Source: Superficieibacter sp. HKU1
Lineage (GTDB): Bacteria; Pseudomonadota; Gammaproteobacteria; Enterobacterales; Enterobacteriaceae
Reading direction: 5' to 3'
NCBI RefSeq assembly: GCF_029319185.1
Contig: NZ_CP119754.1
Location: 2,356,001 to 2,420,000 of the forward strand
Length of the DNA stretch: 64,000 nucleotides
Under the pieces are notes generated by a model. The model was not told the origin of the DNA. It worked only from the letters and a program-made list of their open reading frames with translations, and did not search any database. Positions within the stretch are counted from its first letter, which is position 1. Each line of letters begins with the position of its first letter. Below are positions 1 to 7,887 of the stretch, one piece after another. Made by a program: the position numbers and the translations under genes.

Positions 1-168
1 TCAATGCTGGAAGCCATGCCGGGTAGCCATCAGGTAGCCGCCTGGCCGCTGGCAGAAAACTGGCGCTGGCTGACCACCTGGCTGGTATGGCGTCGCGGCG
101 GAATGACGCGTTCACTGGAAGCCTTCACAGAGATGGTAAAAGAGACGTTACCAGAAGCGCAGCCATAG
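1..168 (+). CDS. C-terminal end of a probable LysR-family transcriptional regulator (5' truncated by window edge)
   Basis: An open frame runs from base 1 to a TAG at 166-168 and encodes the last 55 residues of a larger protein. The tail is rich in Trp and Leu and ends in an amphipathic helix (SLEAFTEMVKE), which resembles the end of LysR-type effector-binding domains. The DNA-binding domain lies outside the window, so the family call is an inference from a short tail. It reads toward the 2-hydroxyacid dehydrogenase gene 87 bp downstream and might regulate it or another neighbour. Any other two-domain protein with a similar tail remains possible. Confidence 0.4.
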   Translation, partial: SMLEAMPGSHQVAAWPLAENWRWLTTWLVWRRGGMTRSLEAFTEMVKETLPEAQP

Positions 169-255
169 GATTATCATATAGATAACGCAGGTGGTTGCGT
201 TAATGCCGGTTCCGGCAGTAGGTTACTTTTTTGTTTTCACGTTAAACGGATAACC

Positions 256-1200
256 ATGAACACTAAAGCACGTAAAGTGATGATTATCGGATCGGGTAAT
301 GTTGGTGCGTCTGCCGCCTATGCCCTGTTGAATCAGTCAATTTGTGAAGAGTTGATTTTAGTCGATTTAAATAAGCCGCTGGTCGAAGGTCATGTGCAGG
401 ATCTCAGCGATGCAGCCGCTTATATGCCCGGCATGGTAACCCTCTCCACGCGCGACGTCAGTGATTGTGCGGATGTCGATATCGCCGTCATTACCGTATC
501 TGGCGGCGCACTGAAGCCAGGACAGACGCGTCTTGATGAGCTGACTAACACCGCAAAAATCGTGAAGAGTATCGTCCCGCAAATGATGGCGGGCGGCTTT
601 AGCGGTATTTTCCTTATCGCCACCAACCCGTGCGATATCATTACCTGGCAGGTATGGAAACTGTCCGGCCTGCCGCGAAGCCAGGTCATCGGCACCGGCG
701 TCTGGCTGGATACCACCCGCCTGCGCCGGACGCTGGCACAGGAGCTGGATATCGGCGCACAAAGTATTGATGCTTTTATCCTCGGTGAGCATGGCGACAC
801 CCAGTTCCCGGTCTGGTCACACTCTTCTGTGTACGGTTCACCGATTAGCGATGTTTATCAGCGGCATACCGGCAAAACGCTCGACCGGGGGCTGCTGGCA
901 GAGAAAGTCCGTAGACTGGGTTTCGAAATCTATGCCGGTAAAGGCTGCACAGAATACGGTATCGCCGGCACTATTGCTGAAATTTGTCGCAATATCTTTA
1001 CCGGAAGCCATCGCGCGCTGGCGATCTCCTGCATTCTGGACGGCGAGTATGGGGTAAGCGATGTCGCGATTGGCGTGCCGGCCGTGCTGGCGCAAAGCGG
1101 CGTACAGCAGGTTATTGAGTTACATCTTGCCGATGACGAGCTGGAAAAATTCCGCCACTCGGCCAGCGTAATCAAGGCGAACATCGCCCGCCTGCCTTAA
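256..1200 (+). CDS. L-lactate/malate dehydrogenase family NAD-dependent 2-hydroxyacid dehydrogenase
   Basis: The product has 314 residues, the usual length for this family. The Rossmann motif GSGNVG is at residues 12-17, and Asp37 follows strand 2, which fits NAD rather than NADP. The catalytic set is present: Arg92 in the mobile loop, Asp152 and Arg155 in LDTTR, and His179 in GEHGD. The position equivalent to lactate dehydrogenase Gln102 is Leu86 (sequence ALKPGQTR). That residue sets substrate size, so a 2-oxo acid with a bulky hydrophobic side chain, as in L-2-hydroxyisocaproate dehydrogenases, is more likely than pyruvate. It is transcribed away from the partial regulator and convergent with the PhzF gene. 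The family is certain; the substrate is inferred. Confidence 0.85.
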   Translation: MNTKARKVMIIGSGNVGASAAYALLNQSICEELILVDLNKPLVEGHVQDLSDAAAYMPGMVTLSTRDVSDCADVDIAVITVSGGALKPGQTRLDELTNTAKIVKSIVPQMMAGGFSGIFLIATNPCDIITWQVWKLSGLPRSQVIGTGVWLDTTRLRRTLAQELDIGAQSIDAFILGEHGDTQFPVWSHSSVYGSPISDVYQRHTGKTLDRGLLAEKVRRLGFEIYAGKGCTEYGIAGTIAEICRNIFTGSHRALAISCILDGEYGVSDVAIGVPAVLAQSGVQQVIELHLADDELEKFRHSASVIKANIARLP

Positions 1201-1245
1201 TCATCATGGCCCTGCCAGCCCCTGTGCCGGCTGGCAGGATGCGAC

Positions 1246-2034
1246 CTACCCGAGCATCAGCTTGCCCACAATATAGGTTTTCGCCTGCCCGCTCATCAAA
1301 ACCCGGTCGCCTTTTAGCTCGCAACGAATATCGCCGCCACGGGCTGATACCTGGCGGGCAAACATGCGGTTTTTGTTCAGCTTCTGCGCCCAGTAAGGGA
1401 TTAACATCGTGTGGGCCGAGCCGGTCACCGGATCTTCCCATACTGCCTCGCCAGGGGAGAAAAAGCGGCTGACGAAATCATACTCATTACCTCCCGGCGC
1501 GGTAATAGTGACTTTGTGCTCGCCCGGCACCATCGCGGCAATGTCAGGTTTAACCGCGTCAACCTGCTGGCGATCGGCCAGTTCGATCAACCATGCACGG
1601 CCTTTATGCGCCGCCTGGTATGACGTAATACCCAGCGCGCGCAGCAACGAGGCTGGCGGGGTTTGTGGTTCGGTGCGATCCGCCGGAAAATCCAGAGTCA
1701 GCCAGTCATCATTACGACTGACCGTCAGGGTGCCGGAAGCGGTATCGAACATAATCGCAGGTTGGGTATAGCCCCGGTGATTGAAGATCACATGCGCCGC
1801 AGCAAGCGTAGCATGGCCGCATAAATTGACTTCATTGCGGGTAGTAAACCAGCGCAGAGAAAATCGGTCATTCTGCGCAACAAAAAACGCCGTCTCAGAC
1901 TGATTATGCTGCTGCGCCATCCTGAGCATGACCTCATCCGGCAACCAGTCAGTCAACGGGCAGACGGCAGCGGCATTCCCGCCAAAAGTGCGATCGCTGA
2001 ACGCATCGACCATATAATAATCAATTAACTGCAT
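1246..2034 (-). CDS. PhzF-family isomerase-like protein
   Basis: A 262-residue protein of the PhzF/diaminopimelate-epimerase-like fold. The N-terminal half has the DAF...FGGN motif (residues 10-20) and SETAFF with Glu47, the position of the catalytic acid in PhzF. CGHATLAAAH follows in the middle of the first lobe, and DPVTGSAH marks the second lobe. It is somewhat shorter than E. coli YddE (about 297 residues). Most bacterial members outside phenazine clusters have no known substrate, and no phenazine genes are nearby. It converges on the dehydrogenase gene (45 bp gap) and diverges from sotB with about 200 bp between start codons, so it is probably a single-gene unit. Confidence 0.85.
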   Translation of the reverse strand: MQLIDYYMVDAFSDRTFGGNAAAVCPLTDWLPDEVMLRMAQQHNQSETAFFVAQNDRFSLRWFTTRNEVNLCGHATLAAAHVIFNHRGYTQPAIMFDTASGTLTVSRNDDWLTLDFPADRTEPQTPPASLLRALGITSYQAAHKGRAWLIELADRQQVDAVKPDIAAMVPGEHKVTITAPGGNEYDFVSRFFSPGEAVWEDPVTGSAHTMLIPYWAQKLNKNRMFARQVSARGGDIRCELKGDRVLMSGQAKTYIVGKLMLG

Positions 2035-2233
2035 GAACTTTCCTCTTATTGTTATCTCGTCACTACGCTGACACAGAGTCCCCCGATCGCACCAGCGTTA
2101 ATCCAGACTATATCCAGCCTTTAATTTTTGACGGGTTAAATTGAGATCTGCGTCACAAAATGGTTGTATTTGCGTCAGCGATAGCTTTAAGATCATCTCC
2201 TCTTCTTCTGTACAACCAACCCAGATTATCTCT

Positions 2234-3424
2234 ATGACAACGAATACTGTTTCACGCAAAGTGGCGTGGCTGCGGGTGGTTACGCTTGCCATTGCCGCGT
2301 TCATCTTTAATACCACGGAATTCGTACCGGTGGGTTTGCTGTCCGATATTGCGCAGAGCTTCGGCATGGAGACCGCCCAGGTCGGTATTATGCTGACGAT
2401 CTACGCGTGGGTTGTTGCCCTGATGTCGCTGCCGTTTATGCTGCTGACCAGCCAGATGGAGCGACGTAAATTGCTTATTGGCTTATTCGTCCTGTTCATC
2501 GCCAGCCACGTTTTATCTTTTCTGGCGTGGAACTTCACCACCCTGATTATCAGCCGTATCGGGATTGCGTTTGCACATGCGGTATTCTGGTCGATAACCG
2601 CCTCGCTGGCTATTCGCCTTGCTCCGGCAGGAAAGCGGGCGCAGGCGCTGAGTCTGATCGCGACCGGGACCGCGCTGGCGATGGTGTTGGGTATTCCGAT
2701 TGGCCGCATAGTGGGCCAGTATTTTGGCTGGCGCACCACCTTTTTTGCCATCGGAACCGGCGCGCTGGTCACCCTGCTCTGCCTGATCAAACTGCTGCCA
2801 AAATTGCCCAGCGAGCATTCAGGATCACTTAAAAGCCTGCCGCTGCTGTTCCGTCGTCCGGCGCTGATGAGCATCTACCTGTTAACGGTGGTGGTCGTGA
2901 CCGCGCATTACACGGCGTACAGCTACATTGAGCCTTTTGTGCAAACCGTCGCCGGGCTGAGCGGAAATTTTGCTACCGTCCTGCTGCTGATCCTTGGAGG
3001 CTCCGGCATTCTCGGAAGCCTGCTGTTCGGCAAGCTGGGCAACCTGCACGCGTCGGCCCTGATTTCAGGTGCTATCGGCCTGCTATTTGTTTGCCTGCTC
3101 TTACTGGTTCCGTCGGCACAAAATGAAAACCATCTGGCTATTCTGAGCGTGTTCTGGGGCGTGGCAATTATGATTATCGGGCTTGGAATGCAGGTGAAAG
3201 TGCTGGCGCTGGCGCCGGATGCTACCGATGTCGCCATGTCGCTGTTCTCGGGCATTTTTAATATCGGTATCGGTGCCGGTGCGCTGGTGGGCAGTCAGGT
3301 AAGCAGCCATTTTTCGATGGCGGCCATCGGCTATGTCGGTGCGGTGCCGGCACTGGCCGCGCTGATCTGGGCGATCATTATTTTCCGCCGCTGGCCGATT
3401 TCACTGGAAGAACAAACGCAATAA
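2234..3424 (+). CDS. sotB: SotB, sugar efflux transporter (MFS, DHA1 family)
   Basis: A 396-residue major facilitator with twelve predicted membrane segments, closely matching E. coli SotB (YdeA), which exports arabinose and other sugars. The first segment holds FNTTEFVPVGLL and the second cytoplasmic loop has the usual short basic stretch (MERRK). The ATG at 2234 was chosen because it gives the family N-terminus MTTNTVSRK; the frame stays open about 90 bp upstream, but that part has no resemblance to transporters. The gene sits directly before marR, as in several enterics, although in E. coli marC lies between the two. Confidence 0.95.
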   Translation: MTTNTVSRKVAWLRVVTLAIAAFIFNTTEFVPVGLLSDIAQSFGMETAQVGIMLTIYAWVVALMSLPFMLLTSQMERRKLLIGLFVLFIASHVLSFLAWNFTTLIISRIGIAFAHAVFWSITASLAIRLAPAGKRAQALSLIATGTALAMVLGIPIGRIVGQYFGWRTTFFAIGTGALVTLLCLIKLLPKLPSEHSGSLKSLPLLFRRPALMSIYLLTVVVVTAHYTAYSYIEPFVQTVAGLSGNFATVLLLILGGSGILGSLLFGKLGNLHASALISGAIGLLFVCLLLLVPSAQNENHLAILSVFWGVAIMIIGLGMQVKVLALAPDATDVAMSLFSGIFNIGIGAGALVGSQVSSHFSMAAIGYVGAVPALAALIWAIIIFRRWPISLEEQTQ

Positions 3425-3505
3425 TCGCAGATTCACCGGGGCCGTCTGCCGGCCCCAAATCATCATTTCAATGAATAATAGCGTCTCTTTTTCATCCTTA
3501 CTCAT
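3401..3505 (-). CDS. Candidate 34-residue small ORF, divergent from marR
   Basis: ATG at 3505-3503 is preceded by a good ribosome binding site (AGGGAGG, 8 bases upstream). The frame runs 34 codons to a TGA at 3403-3401, overlapping the 3' end of sotB. The peptide starts MSKDEKETLL and has a hydrophobic middle; I do not recognise it. It occupies the place and direction of marC in E. coli but has no similarity to MarC. The hairpin at 3438-3456 lies inside it, so this may be a chance reading of a terminator region. Confidence 0.25.
   Translation of the reverse strand: MSKDEKETLLFIEMMIWGRQTAPVNLRLLRLFFQ
3438..3456 (+). terminator. GC-rich hairpin after sotB
   Basis: Perfect 7-base arms GGGGCCG and CGGCCCC with a 5-base loop, starting 14 bases after the sotB stop. 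There is no clear T-run, so it may attenuate or stabilise rather than terminate. Confidence 0.5.
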
Positions 3506-3564
3506 GTCTGCAACCTCCCTTCACTCAACATTAAAACCCTATAGCTGGCACGGGATTAACCGGG

Positions 3565-3659
3565 TTTTTAGCAAATCGTGGCATGAATCAATTCATTCAG
3601 TTGACTTATGTTTGCCTGGGCAATAATATCCTCCGCAACTAATATACTTGCCGGGGCAA
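3565..3659 (+). promoter_or_regulatory. marO: marbox, marRAB promoter and two MarR operator sites
   Basis: The layout matches E. coli marO. A marbox (tagcaaatcgtggcat, within 3565-3584) is the activator site for MarA, SoxS and Rob. The promoter has -35 TTGACT at 3601-3606 and -10 TAATAT at 3624-3629 with a 17-base spacer. MarR site I (TTGCC-TG-GGCAA, 3612-3623) lies between the promoter boxes, and site II (TTGCC-GG-GGCAA, 3648-3659) lies just before the marR start. This implies repression by MarR, relieved by phenolic ligands, and self-activation by MarA. Confidence 0.92.
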
Positions 3660-3664
3660 CCATT

Positions 3665-4099
3665 GTGAAAAGTTCAGGGGATCTGTTTAACGAAATCATT
3701 CCGCTGGGACGTTTGATCCACATGGTTAACCAAAAAAAAGACCGTTTGCTCAACGATTATCTTTCGCCGCAGGACATTACCGCCACACAGTTCAAAGTGC
3801 TTTGCTCTATTCGCTGCGAAGTGTGCGTCACCCCTGTCGAGCTGAAAAAAGTGCTGTCGGTCGACCTGGGTGCCCTGACCCGTATGCTCGACAGACTGGT
3901 CTGTAAAGGCTGGGTTGAGCGCTTGCCAAATCCCAATGACAAACGCGGCGTCCTGGTACGACTGACGCCGGAAGGCACCACCATTTGTGAGCAATGTCAT
4001 CAGCTTGTTGGGCAAGATCTGCATCAGGAACTAACAAAAAACTTATCGGCGGACGAAGTGGCTACTCTTGAATACCTGCTCAAGAAAGTGCTGCCGTAA
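3665..4099 (+). CDS. marR: MarR, repressor of the multiple antibiotic resistance operon
   Basis: A 144-residue winged-helix repressor nearly identical to E. coli MarR. The GTG start at 3665 gives the family N-terminus (VKSSGDLFNEIIPLGRL). A start further upstream would run through operator site II. The DNA-binding wing region (DLGALTRMLDRLVCKGWVERLPNPNDKR) is intact, as are the cysteines equivalent to those used for copper/oxidation sensing, including the one in LVCKGW. It is the first gene of marRAB and represses its own operon through the two sites in marO. No truncation or substitution suggesting constitutive resistance is evident. Confidence 0.97.
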   Translation: MKSSGDLFNEIIPLGRLIHMVNQKKDRLLNDYLSPQDITATQFKVLCSIRCEVCVTPVELKKVLSVDLGALTRMLDRLVCKGWVERLPNPNDKRGVLVRLTPEGTTICEQCHQLVGQDLHQELTKNLSADEVATLEYLLKKVLP

Positions 4100-4116
4100 A
4101 CATAAGAGGTAAGACG

Positions 4117-4500
4117 ATGTCCAGACGTAATACTGACGCCATTACCATCCATAGCATTTTGGACTGGATTGAAGACAACCTGGAGACGCCGCTGTCACTG
4201 GAAAAAGTGTCAGAACGCTCCGGCTACTCAAAATGGCACCTGCAAAGAATGTTTAAAAAAGAAACCGGACACTCGCTGGGTCAATATATTCGCACCCGTA
4301 AGCTGACGGAAATCGCCCAGAAGCTGAAGCAAAGCAACGAGCCGATCCTGTATCTGGCCGAGCGTTACGGTTTTGAATCGCAGCAAACCCTGACCCGAAC
4401 GTTCAAGAACTATTTCGACGTGCCGCCGCACAAATACCGGATCATGGATATGCCGGGTGAAGCGCGCTATCTGCAACCGTTAAATCACTGTAATCACTAA
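4117..4500 (+). CDS. marA: MarA, AraC-family activator of antibiotic resistance and efflux genes
   Basis: A 127-residue monomeric AraC/XylS activator with two helix-turn-helix motifs (SLEKVSERSGYSKWHLQRMF near residues 27-46, and ILYLAERYGFESQQTLTRTF near 76-95). It binds marboxes upstream of acrAB, tolC, micF and its own operon. There is no separate ligand-binding domain, as expected for MarA, SoxS and Rob. It follows marR by 17 bases with a strong ribosome binding site (AAGAGG), so the two are cotranscribed. The sequence differs from E. coli MarA mainly near the C-terminus. Confidence 0.97.
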   Translation: MSRRNTDAITIHSILDWIEDNLETPLSLEKVSERSGYSKWHLQRMFKKETGHSLGQYIRTRKLTEIAQKLKQSNEPILYLAERYGFESQQTLTRTFKNYFDVPPHKYRIMDMPGEARYLQPLNHCNH

Positions 4501-4530
4501 TCGCCTGTTTTAAGACGTATCGAGGAAATC

Positions 4531-4749
4531 ATGAAACTGCTCGTCTCCGCTACTTTTGCATTAGCGATGCTGACCGCCGGTCAGAGCTTTGCGGAGCAAC
4601 CTCGTCACCCTGCTGAAGGCAGCGCCCGCGCGACGTTAACGATTCCTTCCGCGTATGACCAGTCTCCGTTTGATTTTAATCATATGGGCACAGGAAGTGA
4701 CAAATCCGACGCACTGGGTGTGCCTTATTATAATCAGCACAGCCTGTGA
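4531..4749 (+). CDS. marB: MarB, small periplasmic protein of the mar operon
   Basis: A 72-residue protein with a cleavable signal peptide (hydrophobic residues 3-20, then SFA before EQ). The strongly conserved C-terminal segment DFNHMGTGSDKSDALGVPYY is the hallmark of MarB, while the middle varies. It is thought to reduce marRA expression by an unknown route. It is the third gene of marRAB, 30 bases after marA with a GAGGAAATC ribosome site, and is followed at once by a strong terminator. Confidence 0.95.
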   Translation: MKLLVSATFALAMLTAGQSFAEQPRHPAEGSARATLTIPSAYDQSPFDFNHMGTGSDKSDALGVPYYNQHSL

Positions 4750-4756
4750 TTCGTTT

Positions 4757-4781
4757 GCCCCGCCCAGGCGGGGCTTTTTTT
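4757..4781 (+). terminator. Rho-independent terminator of marRAB
   Basis: Perfect 8-base stem GCCCCGCC/GGCGGGGC with a 2-base CA spacer, followed by seven T residues. Confidence 0.92.
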
Positions 4782-5079
4782 GCCGCCCGATCTGCCGTTT
4801 TGCTCAATGACGTCCCGGTAATTCCCCTCCCGATCCATCCCACGCAAGCAATCCCCTCACACTGTTTAATTCCGTTGCGCACATAAAATCACAACATTCA
4901 CAGAATTTCACATGGCGATGTTAAGAGATGAAAACAAGTTAACTATTTTAAAATCAATAATTTATTAATTAATACAGCGTGAAATGTATGCGTTTTTTTG
5001 TGATATTCATCATCTTAATGTGAAAGTATACCCTTCACAATAATGCACATCATCACAACGTAGCGCTGGAATAATAAGT
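4782..5079 (+). promoter_or_regulatory. AT-rich control region upstream of the sugar-acid cassette
   Basis: About 300 bases without a gene, clearly more AT-rich than the flanks. It holds a 12-base perfect palindrome TATTAATTAATA at 4963-4974. It also holds an inverted repeat TGTGAA-N9-TTCACA at 5019-5039, about 40 bases before the kinase start, and several further TTCACA/TGTGA half-sites (around 4897, 4908 and 4999). The 5019-5039 repeat is a candidate operator for the DeoR regulator encoded in the operon, or a site with CRP-like halves; the N9 spacing does not fit a normal CRP site. No promoter boxes could be assigned with confidence. Confidence 0.5.
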
Positions 5080-6339
5080 ATGAGCATACGCCTGGGCATC
5101 ATTGCAGACGACTTTACAGGAGCGACCGATATCGCCAGCTTTATTGCACTTTCAGGCTGGCAGGTCATACAACTCAATGGTATTACCGACAGGAGCATTG
5201 ATATCACCCATGCCGATGCCGTGGTGATTTCGTTGAAAAGCCGTTCTTGTCCGGTTAATGAGGCAAAACGTTTGACGCGCGAGGCCTGCGAATGGCTCCA
5301 GTCTCAGGGCTGTCAGCGCATCTATTTTAAGTATTGCTCAACGTTTGATTCTGGTCCGGCAGGCAATATTGGTCCTGTCACGGACCTCCTTCTTGAACTC
5401 ACACAATCGCCCATGGCAGTGTTATGCCCTGCACTTCCGGTGAATGGCAGAACCGTTGTCCATGGTCATCTGTTTGTGAACGGTCAGCTACTTAACGAAT
5501 CCGGGATGCAAAACCATCCGATCACCCCCATGACCGATGCCAGTCTGCTGCGCGTGATGGAACAACAGGCATCGGGCCAGTGTGGCCTGGTCTCACTGGA
5601 TCAGGTGCGGGCTGGCAGTCAGGTGGTAACCCATCAACTTAATGCGCTGCAACAACAACACAAACGCTACGCGGTTCTGGATGCCATGACCGATGAAGAT
5701 CTGCAGGTGCTTGCGGCGGCAATCCCGGAAAATCTCTTACTGACTGGCGGCTCAGGGCTGGCGGGCGCACTGGCTTTCCTCGCGCCTGAAACGCGTAACA
5801 CCACGGATATCGGTATTCCAGGGACTGAAGGAAAATGCCTGGTGCTGGCGGGCAGTAGTTCAACCATGACCAACCGCCAGGTTAATTTTTATCGTCAGCA
5901 TGCGCCATCGTTGTCTATTGATGTTGAACGCGCGTTACATGATAAAACTGCCTATCTGAAGGAACTGGTCAGCTGGTATTTATCCCGCTCAGGCTCACTG
6001 GCACCGATGCTGTATGCCACGCGTCCTGCCGACGAAGTGAAAGTGATACAACAACGCTATGGCGCAGACGCCGCCGGCATCGCTATTGAGTCGCTTATTG
6101 CGGCGCTTGCCAGTGAACTCACGCATCACGGAGTGAACAAGATCATTGTTGCGGGTGGTGAAACTTCCAGTCTGTTAGTTCAGCACCTCGGCGTAAAAGG
6201 ATTTGTTATCGGCCAGTCTATTGCTCCCGGCGTACCGTGGGTAAAAGATATCTCGCGCAATATGTGGTTAGCGCTTAAATCAGGTAATTTTGGTGACGAG
6301 CGCTTTTTTATCAAAGCTCAGGAGCTTTTTAATGAATGA
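5080..6339 (+). CDS. otnK: DUF1537 four-carbon acid sugar kinase (3-oxo-tetronate kinase OtnK-like)
   Basis: A 419-residue member of the DUF1537 kinase family, which phosphorylates C4 of acid sugars such as 3-oxo-tetronate or threonate. The N-terminal domain opens with IADDFTGATDIA (residues 8-19), the substrate-binding signature. The C-terminal nucleotide-binding domain has GGETSSLLVQHLG and PGVPWV. It is followed by an otnC-like gene with an 8-base overlap, which points to OtnK rather than a threonate kinase, because OtnC uses the OtnK product. It is the first gene of a five-gene cluster preceded by an AT-rich control region. The family is firm; the exact substrate is inferred from the neighbour. 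Confidence 0.85.
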   Translation: MSIRLGIIADDFTGATDIASFIALSGWQVIQLNGITDRSIDITHADAVVISLKSRSCPVNEAKRLTREACEWLQSQGCQRIYFKYCSTFDSGPAGNIGPVTDLLLELTQSPMAVLCPALPVNGRTVVHGHLFVNGQLLNESGMQNHPITPMTDASLLRVMEQQASGQCGLVSLDQVRAGSQVVTHQLNALQQQHKRYAVLDAMTDEDLQVLAAAIPENLLLTGGSGLAGALAFLAPETRNTTDIGIPGTEGKCLVLAGSSSTMTNRQVNFYRQHAPSLSIDVERALHDKTAYLKELVSWYLSRSGSLAPMLYATRPADEVKVIQQRYGADAAGIAIESLIAALASELTHHGVNKIIVAGGETSSLLVQHLGVKGFVIGQSIAPGVPWVKDISRNMWLALKSGNFGDERFFIKAQELFNE

Positions 6340-6988
6340 GTTACAACTGCGGGAGCAGATGGTCACGCTGGCCAGTTCGATGTTTATGCGCGGCTATAGC
6401 AGTGGTGGCGCAGGAAATATGAGTACGCGCCTGCCGGAGGGAGGGTTTCTGGTAACACCGACCAACTCCAGCTTTGGCTCTCTCGATCCTGCAACCCTCA
6501 GCAAACTTGATGCTCAGGGCCAGTGGGTTTCAGGAGAAAAACCGTCGAAAGAATCATTGATGCATCTGGCTTTCTATCGCCAGCGCGCCGATATTGGTGG
6601 TATTGTGCATCTTCACTCTACCTCTCTGACGGCATTGTCGTGTTTGCCCGATCTGGATCCGCAGGACTGCCTGCCGCCCATTACCCCCTATTTCGTTATG
6701 CGTACAGGTAAATTGCCACTGATCCGCTATCTACGGCCGGGGCATCCGGGTCTGGCGGATGAAGTGGCAAAACTGGCTCCGGATCATAATGCGATGCTGC
6801 TGGCGAATCATGGCCCTGTCATTGGGGGGACCACGCTGCGCGAGGCCACATTCAATGCCGAAGAGCTGGAAGATACCGCACGGATCTGGTTTATGATCAG
6901 GCCACACGGAATGAATACGCTGAATGACGAGCAGGTCAGCGAACTGAAAACCCGCTTCAGCGTCAATACTGCGCCTCCAGCCCCTTAA
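6332..6988 (+). CDS. otnC: Class II aldolase-family 3-oxo-tetronate 4-phosphate decarboxylase (OtnC-like)
   Basis: A 218-residue class II (zinc) aldolase/adducin-fold protein. Zinc ligands are visible as His93 and His95 in HLHS and His160 in NHGP; Glu74 in the SKES segment is the expected catalytic acid, and Asn29 (GNMSTRL) and Thr44 (TPTNSS) line the phosphate pocket. In characterised pathways OtnC decarboxylates 3-oxo-tetronate 4-phosphate to dihydroxyacetone phosphate. The ATG at 6332 overlaps the kinase stop and has a CAGGAG ribosome site, so the two are translationally coupled. A fuculose-phosphate-type aldolase activity is the alternative, made less likely by the kinase partner. Confidence 0.83.
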   Translation: MNELQLREQMVTLASSMFMRGYSSGGAGNMSTRLPEGGFLVTPTNSSFGSLDPATLSKLDAQGQWVSGEKPSKESLMHLAFYRQRADIGGIVHLHSTSLTALSCLPDLDPQDCLPPITPYFVMRTGKLPLIRYLRPGHPGLADEVAKLAPDHNAMLLANHGPVIGGTTLREATFNAEELEDTARIWFMIRPHGMNTLNDEQVSELKTRFSVNTAPPAP

Positions 6989-6998
6989 GGATACTGAA

Positions 6999-7790
6999 AT
7001 GTTGCCCGACGAGCGCCGCGTTTTTATCTACAGTCATCTTCACCGTTATGCCCACGCGGCGATCGGCGATCTGGCAAAATTACTCGGTGTCTCGCACATG
7101 ACCATTCGCAGAGACTTGAAAGAAATGGAGAACGAAGGAAGAGTCAAATTTATCAGCGGTGGAGCTAAATTGAATGAAGTGCTTATTCAGGAATTACCTT
7201 ACGTTGAAAAAGCGATGTTACATCATTCAACTAAAAGACAAATCGGAATCATTGCCGAGCAATTTATTGATTCAGGCAGCGTGATTTATCTTGATGCCGG
7301 GACGACGACCTATGAAATTGCCCAGGTTATTGCCAATAAATTAAAAAAAGTCACCGTTATTACGAATGATTTTACGATTGCTGATTTTTTAATGTCGACA
7401 TCGTGTGTCGACCTGTTTCATACCGGAGGCCGGGTTGACGTGCGTAATCGCTCAGCGGTCGGACATTGCGCCGCTCAGTTCATTCGTCAGTACAATATTG
7501 ATATTGCCTTCATAAGCACCAGCTCATGGGATTGTGAACACGGGATCTCTACGCCTGATGAAGGAAAAATGCTGGTAAAACAGGCCGTCATAGCTTCATC
7601 CCGGCATAAGGTACTGGTCTCGGATTGCAGTAAATATGGCAAATACGGCATGTTCCATATTTGTCATCTTGACCAGATCGATGACATTATTTGCGACGAT
7701 CAGCTTCCGGCAGAAGCCATTAATAAATTACAACAGTTGCCATTGCGCCTGCACCAGGTGAGCCATACATGGAACAACAAGGAGAAATAA
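6999..7790 (+). CDS. DeoR-family transcriptional regulator of the sugar-acid cassette
   Basis: A 263-residue DeoR/GlpR-type repressor. The N-terminal winged helix includes IGDLAKLLGVSHMTIRRDLKEM (about residues 22-43). The C-terminal phosphosugar-sensing domain shows the family signature DAGTTTYEIAQ. Such proteins usually respond to a phosphorylated intermediate, here possibly a tetronate phosphate. It lies inside the operon, 10 bases after the aldolase gene with an AAGGA ribosome site, and probably controls the cluster from the region before 5080. Its codon use is more AT-rich than that of the flanking chromosomal genes. Confidence 0.9.
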   Translation: MLPDERRVFIYSHLHRYAHAAIGDLAKLLGVSHMTIRRDLKEMENEGRVKFISGGAKLNEVLIQELPYVEKAMLHHSTKRQIGIIAEQFIDSGSVIYLDAGTTTYEIAQVIANKLKKVTVITNDFTIADFLMSTSCVDLFHTGGRVDVRNRSAVGHCAAQFIRQYNIDIAFISTSSWDCEHGISTPDEGKMLVKQAVIASSRHKVLVSDCSKYGKYGMFHICHLDQIDDIICDDQLPAEAINKLQQLPLRLHQVSHTWNNKEK

Positions 7791-7887
7791 AATGTAGATC
7801 TTCACTCATTCCCTACAAACGATAAATTCTATTACCAGTTTCCAATTATAAATATAAGGCTACTGCACCAGTCAGCCCGGAGGCTCT

